DNA from: an uncultured Verrucomicrobia subdivision 3 bacterium
GTDB taxonomy: Bacteria > Verrucomicrobiota > Verrucomicrobiia > Limisphaerales > DASXHY01
Direction: 5' to 3'
Length of the DNA: 64,000 nucleotides
NCBI GenBank assembly: GCA_937890005.1
Contig: CALBZA010000038.1
Location: 80,427-144,426, forward strand
A program made the translations under genes and the position numbers. Shown piece by piece: positions 32,138-40,400 of the stretch; position 1 is the stretch's first letter; each line of letters begins with the position of its first letter. The notes under the pieces were generated by a model that saw only the letters and a program-made list of their open reading frames with translations, had not been told where the DNA came from and made no database searches.

Positions 32138-32904
32138 GCGACATTGAACAGTCCGCAGTTGCCACAGCCGAAACGACGAACGGCGTTCTGCTCACAACAG
32201 ACAATCTCGTCAAAGAATACCGCCAGCGCCGTGTCGTGAACGGCGTTTCGATCAATGTGGGCGCAGGAGAAATCGTCGGCCTGCTTGGACCGAACGGCGC
32301 GGGCAAGACGACCACGTTCAACATGGTCGTGGGCGTGGTGAAACCGGACGAAGGCGCGGTGCGTTTTCAGGATCACGTCATCACGGGACTCCCGATGCAC
32401 AAGCGCGCCAGGCTCGGGATCGGGTATCTCACACAGGAACCGTCCGTGTTTCGCAAGCTGACCGTCGAGCAGAATATTCTGGCCATTCTCGAGACCTGCA
32501 AAATCAACCGTCAGGAACGCGCAATCCGGCTGAAGTATCTGCTGGACGAACTCGACCTGACACCGCTCGCCCGGAGCAGGGCGTATCAATTGAGCGGCGG
32601 CGAAAAGCGCCGGCTGGAAATCACGCGCGCACTCGTGACGAGTCCGAAGCTGCTGCTGCTGGACGAACCGTTCAGCGGCATCGACCCGATCGCTGTTTAC
32701 GAAGTGCAGAAGATCGTCCGGCGCCTGCGCGACCGCGGCCTTGGCATTCTGATCACCGACCATAACGTCCGCGAAACGCTCAAGCTGATCGACCGCGGCT
32801 ACATCATTCACAAAGGCCAGGTTCTGGTGGAAGGCAGCTCCGAGTTCCTGGCAAACGATCCGAAGGCGCGGGAGATATATTTGGGACCGGAGTTCAATAT
32901 GTGA
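32134..32904 (+). CDS. lptB: LPS export ABC transporter ATP-binding protein
   Basis: 256 residues from the ATG at 32134. Walker A GPNGAGKTT, Q-loop YLTQEPSVFRKLT, signature LSGGEKRR, Walker B LLLLDEPF followed by SGIDPIAV, and H-loop ITDHNVRETL match LptB closely; the segment EIYLGPEFN is the usual C-terminus. It powers LPS extraction with LptFG, which is not in the window. The frame extends upstream into lptA, which I treat as spurious. Confidence 0.96.
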   Translation: MSDIEQSAVATAETTNGVLLTTDNLVKEYRQRRVVNGVSINVGAGEIVGLLGPNGAGKTTTFNMVVGVVKPDEGAVRFQDHVITGLPMHKRARLGIGYLTQEPSVFRKLTVEQNILAILETCKINRQERAIRLKYLLDELDLTPLARSRAYQLSGGEKRRLEITRALVTSPKLLLLDEPFSGIDPIAVYEVQKIVRRLRDRGLGILITDHNVRETLKLIDRGYIIHKGQVLVEGSSEFLANDPKAREIYLGPEFNM

Positions 32905-32907
32905 AGA

Positions 32908-32929
32908 CGTGATGCGTGATGCGTGAAGG
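32908..32929. repeat. Short tandem repeat left of the four-helix-bundle gene
   Basis: CGTGATGCGTGATGCGTGA followed by AGG begins 4 bases after the lptB stop. Its reverse complement resembles the repeat at 33469-33488. Confidence 0.6.
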
Positions 32930-32967
32930 CCGCGCTGGGTGTTTGGCGCGCGTTGTTATTCTCCGAT

Positions 32968-33468
32968 ATGAAATTCAATGAATGGGCCGCCAGCGTTCCG
33001 ACAGAGATCCGCAATGATCTGCTTTGGAAGATTGAGGCCTATCGTCTGGGATTGTTTGTAACCGATCTTGGCTGGAGAGACGTCACGCGGCCGATGCGGG
33101 ACGGGCGCAATCGCGAAACCGCAGTGCAACTTTACTCGGCATTGGGTTCGATTCACGCAAACATCGCAGAAGGATATTCGCGCAGCTCAACGAGGGATCG
33201 AGCGCGTTTCTACGAATACGCACTCGGATCCGACAGGAAAGCGCGCGATGGGTATTTCGACGCGCGACACATTCTCGAAAAGAAGATCACGGCGCACAGG
33301 ATGGATTTATTGACACAAATCATTCGGCTGCTCCTTACCATGATTCCCGATCAACGGCATCAATCCCTGAAGGAACTGGAAGTTATGTATCAAGTTTCGG
33401 AACAGTCACAAACGGATGTTTCGGAGAATGATCTGGCAACTTTCGATCAATCCGCTCCAGCGCCCTAG
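32968..33468 (+). CDS. Four-helix-bundle protein of the 23S rRNA intervening-sequence (S23) family
   Basis: 166 residues from the ATG at 32968 (MKFNEWAASVP); an upstream ATG at 32923 would begin inside the left repeat. Four amphipathic helices with the family features: LLWKIEAYRLGLFVTDLGW, YSALGSIHANIAEGYSR (the AEGxxR hallmark of S23/avd-like proteins), RFYEYALGSDRKARDGYFDARH. The usual length is 110-130; the extra C-terminal 40 residues are hydrophilic. It lies between lptB and hprK and is bounded on both sides by short tandem repeats of inverted polarity, which suggests insertion. Function unknown. Confidence 0.85.
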   Translation: MKFNEWAASVPTEIRNDLLWKIEAYRLGLFVTDLGWRDVTRPMRDGRNRETAVQLYSALGSIHANIAEGYSRSSTRDRARFYEYALGSDRKARDGYFDARHILEKKITAHRMDLLTQIIRLLLTMIPDQRHQSLKELEVMYQVSEQSQTDVSENDLATFDQSAPAP

Positions 33469-33488
33469 AATCACGAATCACGAATCAC
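33469..33488. repeat. Short tandem repeat right of the four-helix-bundle gene
   Basis: AATCACG repeated (AATCACGAATCACGAATCAC) starts directly after the stop codon and ends 6 bases before the hprK ATG. Confidence 0.65.
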
Positions 33489-33494
33489 ACCCCC

Positions 33495-34442
33495 ATGCAA
33501 CGCGACATTGTAACAGTTGAAAAGTTCTACACCGACCACGCCGCTGACCTCGGTCTAAAATTGATCGCCGGTGCGACCGGGTTGAAGCGGATCATCCGCG
33601 AGCCAACTGTAAATCGACCCGGACTCGTGCTGGCCGGGTTCACCCGCTACTTCGCCAACAAGCGCGTACAGGTGATTGGCAACGCCGAGGCCTACTTCCT
33701 CAAGGCACTCCCACCCGAGGAACGGCTCAAGCGCTATGAAATGCTCCTTGGTTACAAAATCCCGTGCTTCGTCTTCAGCCGCGATCTCAACCCGGACAAG
33801 CTCTTCCTCAAGGCCGCGGAAGATGCGAACATCCCGATCTTCCAGACGCCGTTCATCACGATGAAGTTCATCAACATGGCGACGCTGGCGCTCGAAGCGA
33901 TGTTCGCTCCACGCGGAACCGAGATGGGCAGCATGGTCGATATCCTCGGCGTCGGCGTGATCATCAAGGGCGAAAGCGGCATCGGAAAAAGCGAAAGCGT
34001 GCTCGCGCTGATCGAACGCGGTTACAGCCTTGTGGCGGACGACATCACCAAGGTGACGCTCATCGACGGCCGCGATGTGATCGGCACCAGCGCGGAATTG
34101 ACGCGCAATCACATGGAAGTCCGCGGGATTGGAATCATCAATGTCGCCGCCATGTTCGGCGTGAAAAGCATTCGCGGAAAAAAACGCGTGGATCTCGTCG
34201 TGTCACTCAAGACCTGGAACGATGTTCAAGACGTGGACCGTGTCGGAATGGAACAGGAATTTGTGAAAATTCTCGGCGTCGATGTGCCGCACATCACCAT
34301 TCCGGTCCGCCCCGGCCGTGATCTCGCACGACTCATCGAAGTCGCCGCGTTCCAGACGAAGCTCAAGATGTCCGGCTACAATGCAGCGAAGGAGCTGAAC
34401 GAACGACTGATCGCGCAGATGTCCGCCACACCGAGGATTTGA
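33495..34442 (+). CDS. hprK: HPr kinase/phosphorylase with substituted active-site His
   Basis: 315 residues. It phosphorylates and dephosphorylates the regulatory Ser of HPr. Walker A GESGIGKS at 159-166, ADD at 181-183, the HprK signature MEVRGIGIIN, and VPHITIPVRPGRDLARLIEVAA are all present. In the segment that normally reads HGVLVDI (catalytic His 15 residues before Walker A), this protein has MGSMVDI, with Met144 at the His position. No PTS gene lies in the window. lptB and hprK are near-neighbours in many Gram-negative genomes together with rpoN and hpf, which are missing here. Confidence 0.95.
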   Translation: MQRDIVTVEKFYTDHAADLGLKLIAGATGLKRIIREPTVNRPGLVLAGFTRYFANKRVQVIGNAEAYFLKALPPEERLKRYEMLLGYKIPCFVFSRDLNPDKLFLKAAEDANIPIFQTPFITMKFINMATLALEAMFAPRGTEMGSMVDILGVGVIIKGESGIGKSESVLALIERGYSLVADDITKVTLIDGRDVIGTSAELTRNHMEVRGIGIINVAAMFGVKSIRGKKRVDLVVSLKTWNDVQDVDRVGMEQEFVKILGVDVPHITIPVRPGRDLARLIEVAAFQTKLKMSGYNAAKELNERLIAQMSATPRI

Positions 34443-34754
34443 CGGGGCGCAACTGAACGCCCGCGACCATAAAAGTTCCCTTGTCCCGCAAGGAAGCGCG
34501 CGGAGATGGCCAGGGAGAAATTTCTCCCAAATGGAATTTTCTGCTTTGCACTCTTGAACCGGGTTCATGGGAGGGATTCTGATCCAGAAAACCTCCTCTC
34601 CTCCGGCTTTCGCTCGGAAGAGAGGGAGATATGATCAGCACGCTTCAGCTGAATGCTTCATCAATTCTGATGTGTCTGTTCAACTGCACCCGATTTAACC
34701 GGACAAAACACTTCCGCGTTGCTGGCCGCCAAATGCTCTCTTAGCATCCGGCCC
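34443..34754. other. 312-base intergenic region with palindrome and degenerate repeat
   Basis: Lies between hprK and rph. It holds a perfect 16-base palindrome GGGAGAAATTTCTCCC at 34513-34528, which could be the hprK terminator or an operator, and an imperfect inverted segment near 34590-34628 (CTCTCCTCCGG...CGGAAGAGAG) of repeat-like character. No gene seen. Confidence 0.5.
34513..34528. promoter_or_regulatory. Perfect 16-base palindrome
   Basis: GGGAGAAATTTCTCCC has no loop, so it suits a protein dimer better than a terminator. It is about 225 bases before rph and 70 after hprK. Confidence 0.4.
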
Positions 34755-35504
34755 ATGTCAGAATCCATTTCCCCTGCAGCCTCCGCCCGTGCGGATGGCC
34801 GCCAAGCCGGTCAGATTCGGCCCATTCGTTTTCAGAACGGCATTGCTCCAAACGCCACCGGTTCGACCTTGATCGAATGGGGCAATACACGCGTGATCTG
34901 CGGCGTGACGGTCGAGGAATCGGTCCCGCGCTGGATGAAGGAACAGAACGTGACGGGCGGCTGGATCACCGCCGAATACTCCATGCTTCCCTACTCCACG
35001 CATCAGCGCAAACAACGCGACAGTTCGAAGGGAAAAATCGATGGCCGTTCGCAGGAGATTCAACGATTGATCGGCCGGTCTTTGCGCGCTGCAATCGATC
35101 TCGAAAAAGTTGGCCCGCGCACAATCTGGATCGACTGCGATGTGCTCCAGGCCGATGGCGGCACCCGCACCGCGGCGATCACGGGAGCTTACGTGGCGTT
35201 GTCACTTGCCGTTCGCAAGCTGATCGCAGAAGGCAAATTGACTGAGAATCCCCTGCTGCATGCAGTCGCCGCAGTAAGTGTCGGAATCGTCAACGGCCAG
35301 CCCATCTGCGATCTCTGCTACACCGAAGATGTCGCCGCCGCCGTGGACATGAACCTCGTCATGAATTCGATCGGACATTTCATCGAACTGCAAGGATCCG
35401 GCGAGGAATCGACGTTCAGCGAAGCGCAGCTGGCCGAACTGCTCGCAATCGGCAAAGCCGGCATTCGCGAGCTGCTCGCCGCTCAACAGGCAGCTCTGAC
35501 ATGA
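34755..35504 (+). CDS. rph: Ribonuclease PH
   Basis: 3'-to-5' phosphorolytic trimming of tRNA and other RNA ends. 249 residues from the ATG at 34755 (MSESISPAASARADGRQ). Motifs: RADGRQAGQIRPI, GSTLIEWGNTRVICGVTVEESVPRW, GWITAEYSMLPYSTHQRKQRDSSKGKIDGRSQEIQRLIGRSLR, ADGGTRTAAITGAYVAL, DLCYTEDVAAAVDMNLVM. It overlaps prmA by 4 bases. Confidence 0.95.
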   Translation: MSESISPAASARADGRQAGQIRPIRFQNGIAPNATGSTLIEWGNTRVICGVTVEESVPRWMKEQNVTGGWITAEYSMLPYSTHQRKQRDSSKGKIDGRSQEIQRLIGRSLRAAIDLEKVGPRTIWIDCDVLQADGGTRTAAITGAYVALSLAVRKLIAEGKLTENPLLHAVAAVSVGIVNGQPICDLCYTEDVAAAVDMNLVMNSIGHFIELQGSGEESTFSEAQLAELLAIGKAGIRELLAAQQAALT

Positions 35505-36436
35505 AGCGAAAGTCCTCCACGCGATCACGCGCCGGCACTCGCCGGTCGCACAAGCCGCTTTGGGAAATTGCCATTATCACAACAGCCGAGGCGGAGGACG
35601 CCGTTTCAGCCGCGCTTTCCGAAAGCTCCGGAACAACCGTCTCCTCCTACACAGATGCGGAAACAAAGGAGACTCGTGTTGCCGCGTATCTGGAAACAAA
35701 ACCTGACAGCGCGACGTTGCGAAAAGAACTGGCTGCAGCGCTGGACAACATTCGCCGTTGCGGATTGAACATCGGGGCCGGTCGAATCTCCATTCAACGC
35801 ATTCGCCGCGAAGACTGGGCGGATTCATGGAAACGCCACTTCAAGGCGATCACCATCGGCTCGTCGCTGCTGATCAAGCCGAGCTGGATCAAACGCAAGC
35901 CGCGTCCGCGCCAGGCGGTTGTCATTCTCGATCCCGGACTGAGCTTTGGAACCGGCCAGCATCCGACCACCTCCTTCTGTCTTCGGCAACTGGTCGCCAA
36001 ACGCGGCAAAAACGGCACCTCGCTGTTGGACATTGGAACCGGTTCGGGAATTCTCGCCATCGCCGCCGCGAAACTCGATTACGCTCCAGTCGTCGCGTTT
36101 GATTTCGATCCCGAAAGCGTTCGCGTCGCAAAAGAGAACGCAAAGACAAACCGCGTCGAACGAAGAATCCTGCTTTCACAGGCCGACCTGACGAAGCTTC
36201 CGAAACGCAGCCGGGAGCAATTCGATGTCGTTTGCGCCAACCTGATTTCAACCCTGCTGATCAGTGAACGCGAACGCATCATCAATCGCGTCAAACAGGA
36301 TGGAACATTGATCCTCGCCGGAATTCTTGCCAGCGAATTTCACCTTGTGGAGCAGGCTTACGCCGAAGCCGGTTTCAAACTCCTGGCCAGCAAACAGGAG
36401 AAAGAATGGCGATCGGGGGCATTTACCCGTCGCTGA
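35501..36436 (+). CDS. prmA: Ribosomal protein L11 methyltransferase-like
   Basis: 311 residues. The basic N-terminal region is followed by the substrate-binding domain (WEIAIITTAEAEDAVSAAL) and linker IRREDWADSWKRHFKAI. The methyltransferase domain has LDPGLSFGTGQHPTTSFCLRQL and SAM-binding LDIGTGSGILAIAAAKL, then FDFDPESVRVAKENA and VVCANLISTLL (NxL/I type). Modifies L11 in bacteria. Start ATG overlaps the rph stop (ATGA). Confidence 0.93.
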   Translation: MKRKSSTRSRAGTRRSHKPLWEIAIITTAEAEDAVSAALSESSGTTVSSYTDAETKETRVAAYLETKPDSATLRKELAAALDNIRRCGLNIGAGRISIQRIRREDWADSWKRHFKAITIGSSLLIKPSWIKRKPRPRQAVVILDPGLSFGTGQHPTTSFCLRQLVAKRGKNGTSLLDIGTGSGILAIAAAKLDYAPVVAFDFDPESVRVAKENAKTNRVERRILLSQADLTKLPKRSREQFDVVCANLISTLLISERERIINRVKQDGTLILAGILASEFHLVEQAYAEAGFKLLASKQEKEWRSGAFTRR

Positions 36437-36471
36437 ACGTTCTACCAGCTGTTCCTTCACTCCTTGCGCTC

Positions 36472-36506
36472 CCGCCCGGTGATTGCAATGCGGGCGGAAT
36501 TTGTTT
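36472..36506 (+). terminator. Terminator after prmA
   Basis: CCGCCCG (36472-36478) pairs with CGGGCGG (36491-36497). The loop itself contains the palindrome ATTGCAAT, and the tail is AATTTGTTT. Confidence 0.55.
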
Positions 36507-36573
36507 CGTCCATCCGGGAGCCCACGAAAAATTTTATACAAATTCTCCGGCACCGGTGTCTATGCAGTGAACC

Positions 36574-37125
36574 GTGAGCCGGGAATCGACAGTCCATTGG
36601 AGCCAGCCGCTTTACGAACGAAAGGCGGCGGAGCTGATTCTTTACGGCAGAGCACTTGGATTGAGCCATGCCGAGGCGGAGGACGTTCTGCAGGAAACAT
36701 TTTTCAGCCTGCTGGATCGTGAACATCTGCCAGTGCAGGCAGAATACTACTGCATTCGCAGCTTCCGAAACCGCACACTCAACTACAAGCGATCGCTCTG
36801 GCGGCGACTGACGCGCGAACTGGAATCGCGCCGCTGGTTCGAACCTGGTGAAAGTGCTGATCCATCCGAGCAGGCGGCGATGCACTGCCTGAGCCAGCTT
36901 CCGATGGAACAACGGGAGGTCATCGTTCTGAAAATCTGGAACGGCTGCACGTTTGAAGCAATCTCCGAGCTTCTGGAAATCTCACCCAATACCGCCGCGG
37001 GACGCTACCGCTACGGGCTGCGGAAGATCCGCTCCTGGATGAAAGGAATCTGTTATGAAAGAGACGAATTCGCTGGAAACCATTTTGGAATCCTGGAAAC
37101 CGCGCCAGCCCTCCGCCACGATTAA
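36574..37125 (+). CDS. ECF-type sigma-70 family factor
   Basis: 183 residues starting with GTG. Region 2 (about 10-75) has SHAEAEDVLQETFFSLLDR and YYCIRSFRNRTLNYKR. Region 4 (about 105-160) has LSQLPMEQREVIVLKIWNGCTFEAISELLEISPNTAAGRYRYGLRKIR. This is the form of the small ECF-like sigma factors common in PVC bacteria. The gene after it starts inside its last 71 bases, in another frame, and probably encodes its regulator. Confidence 0.88.
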   Translation: MSRESTVHWSQPLYERKAAELILYGRALGLSHAEAEDVLQETFFSLLDREHLPVQAEYYCIRSFRNRTLNYKRSLWRRLTRELESRRWFEPGESADPSEQAAMHCLSQLPMEQREVIVLKIWNGCTFEAISELLEISPNTAAGRYRYGLRKIRSWMKGICYERDEFAGNHFGILETAPALRHD

Positions 37126-37435
37126 GCGGCGGTTGTTCGGTTCGCGATCACATCACGATCACAACTGGCGGTGGCAGCTCCGGTTCGCGGCGCCCATGGC
37201 TGCCTGCTTTTTGCTGACAGGCCTCGCCTTCTTCCACCAATCGATGAATCAACAGCTCGCCCTTCCGGAACCCGGGAGGAACATGATGACGGTTTCGAAT
37301 CTCAGTTCCGGATTCATTCTTCCACCGGGGAACCGGCATTCGCTCCACAACAACCCGGCGAGCAGATTTGAATGGACAAACGACAAGGCTTTCACTTCTA
37401 GTGTTACCTCATTTTTACCGGCTCAGGTGAACTGA
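37055..37435 (+). CDS. Small single-pass membrane protein, putative anti-sigma factor
   Basis: 126 residues. The N-terminal 40 residues are cytoplasmic (MKETNSLETILESWKPRQPSATIKRRLF), then one hydrophobic helix at about 47-62 (FAAPMAACFLLTGLAFF), and an extracytoplasmic tail with no known domain. The topology and position fit an anti-sigma factor, but no ZAS/HxxxCxxC motif is seen. AAAGGA lies 8 bases before the ATG, so the start is good despite the 71-base overlap with the sigma gene. Confidence 0.65.
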   Translation: MKETNSLETILESWKPRQPSATIKRRLFGSRSHHDHNWRWQLRFAAPMAACFLLTGLAFFHQSMNQQLALPEPGRNMMTVSNLSSGFILPPGNRHSLHNNPASRFEWTNDKAFTSSVTSFLPAQVN

Positions 37436-37445
37436 CTTTACACGC

Positions 37446-40400
37446 ATGGAAAAACCTAAAGCATCCGCCGAAAAGGCGATCGGCACGCCATCCACTCCCG
37501 CCGTGCCATTGACCGGCAAAGTTCCACCGCTGTTCCGCAGAGTGGATTGGCTGACTTTTGGACTGACCTTCCTGGTCGTTTTCATCGGATACTTCCTGAC
37601 GCTCGCGCCAGAGATGACGCTTGAGGACTCGGGCGAACTGGCGGTGGCTTCCTACTACGCCGGAGTGCCGCATCCGCCCGGTTATCCAGTCTGGACGCTC
37701 TACACCTATCTTTGGACCGTGCTGCTTCCGATCGGAAACATCGCCTGGCGTGTGGGCGTGGGCGTGGCTTTCTCGGGTGCGCTGGCTTGCGGTCTTCTCG
37801 GACTGGTGGTCTCGCGCGGCAGCAGCATGATCATCGAGAGCATCGATGACCTGAAGAATCTGAACCGCAAACTGGAGAGCGCGATCTGCCTGGTTTCAGG
37901 ATTTGTTGCCGGCGCGTTGATCGGCTTCAACGGATACATGTGGAGCCAGTCGGTGATCGTGGAGGTTTATCCGCTGAGCGTGTTGTCTCTGATCGGCGTA
38001 ATCGCCTGCCTGATGCGCTGGGTTTATGCACCGCACCAGCACCGGTATCTTTACTGGGCGTTCTTCTGGTACGGCATCTGTGTGAACAATCATCAGTCGC
38101 TGCTCGTGATTGCGATGGGCATGCAGGTGTTGATCTGGCTGGCGGAACCGAAGATGGGCCGGGAAATGTTCTTCTGGAACACCCTGATCTACGTTCTCGG
38201 ACTGGCAATCGGTCCTTCCATGCTGATGAACAACACGATGGTGAAGGCCGTGTTCAACGTGATCGGCATCGCCTCGGCGTTGATGTGGATCTGGCTGGTG
38301 ATCAAGACGAAGAAGAACGGAACCGAATTCGCCCGCGACGGACTGCTCCTCGCGACACTGGGTTGTGTGGCGTTGTTCCTTGGCGGAATCACCAATTATC
38401 TTCCCAGGGCAAACGGCACCGGAACGCTCGTCCTTGCCGCACTTGCAGGCCTCGTATCAGCACTGTTCCTCGGTTATTTCATCAAGAAGACATGGAGCTA
38501 TGCCAAAGAATGGTGGAATGTCATTGTCTGCGGATTGAGCTGGCTGGCTGGAATGGCCTTTTACCTGTTCATGCCCATTTCCGGCGCAACGAATCCGCCG
38601 ATGCAGTGGGGCTACCCGAGAACATTGGACGGATTCATCCACGCCTTCACCCGCGGCCAGTACGACAAAATCAACCCCACCAAGGGCGCGGGCGACAACA
38701 TCATCGAGCAGACCATCAGCTTCTGCCAGACGTACGGCATGCAGCTGTGGCGTTTTCTGGAAGGCCTGAGCAACGAGTTCAGCCTTTTTTACCTGCTGAT
38801 CGCGCTCGTGGTCTTCCTTTTCTACCGGAAGATGAAACGCCGCGAGCGGGTTTTCATCATGGGCATGATTGCCCTGTTCATCTGCCTCGGACCGTTTCTG
38901 GTCTTTCTTCTGAACTTCTCCTCAGACCGACAGTCCCTGGAGTTGACGCGCGTGTTCCTCACTTCGGCGCACGTATTTGTGGCGATGTCGGTCGGCTTCG
39001 GTCTCACGCTTCTCGGTGCTTCCCTGGCGGTTCATTTTGACCGGTTCCGCAAGCTGTCGATTCTGGGCGGCATCTGCGCGCTCGATTTTGCGCTGTTCCT
39101 CATCGCGCTCCACACGCAGCACGATTTCAATCCGGAACTGGCCACAGGCTACGGATTTGCCAAGGTGCTGTGCTGGCTGGCGGCGCTGGTAACAGTAACG
39201 ATTCTCTGGAGCAAGGGAATGGAACGGGATCGAACGCTCGCTTTCGGCATTCCGGGATTGTTCCTCGTGGTTTCGCTCACGCTTTCGACGCTGACCGTTC
39301 TCGGCGACACTCCCTCCTTGAAGAACATTGGCATCGTTTTCCAGAACTTCGGGCAGGCCTTCACACCTGACCAGTATGGCCTGCCGGTGTTTGCGGCGTT
39401 GTTCCTTGCTGTTACAGCGGTCGTGTTCATCGGAGCCGTTTTCGTCGCAAAAGGCCGTGCACCGATGGGTGTCACCCTCGTGGTCTTTGCCCTGATGCCC
39501 GCCTATTCAGTCATGACGCACTGGTTCGAAAACGAGCAGCGCGACCACTGGTTCGGCTACTGGTTCGGTCATGACATGTTCACCCCGCCCTACAAAGACA
39601 AGGACGGCAACCTGAGTTACGATGCCGACGGGCGAAAGGAAGCGATGAACGGGCCGAATGGGAAGCTCGTTTATCCTGAAATGGACCGGCACACCATCCT
39701 GTTCGGCGGAACAGATCCGGGACGTTTCGCACCGACTTACATGATCTTCTGCGACAGCTTCATTCCAAATTCCCAGAAGCCCAAGGTCGATCCCGTGTTT
39801 GACCGCCGCGACGTTTACATCATCACGCAGAACGCACTCGCGGACGGCACCTATCTCCAATACATCCGCGCGCATTATTATCGCAGCGACGAGTACAAAT
39901 ACGACACGCCCTTTTTCCAGGAATTGTTGCGGGGTCCCGAGGAACGGAACCGCGACGGCAGATTCAACTATCAGACCAACATTCTTGCCCGGCTCGCCTA
40001 TCGTCTGCTCGACAAACCGATCAATGACTGGGGCGCAAAGGTGGAGGCGCGGCGTCGCAAGGCTGGTGTTTATCCACCCGCCGAAATCTACACGCCGACA
40101 CCGGAAGATTCACAGCGCTGCTTCAACATCTATATCGAGGACGCACAGCGCCGTCTCATGCACGACCGTCAGTTCCCTCATGAACCAAGGCAGATCCGTC
40201 CCGGCGAAAACGTCACAATCGTCGATAACCGCGTGCAGGTTTCCGGACAGGTCGCCGTCATGGCCATAAACGGACTGCTGACCAAGGTCATCTTCGACAA
40301 CAACCCGACGAACGAATTCTACGTCGAGGAAAGCTTCCCGCTGGACTGGATGTATCCACACCTGACGCCGTTTGGGATCATCATGAAAATCAATCGGAAA

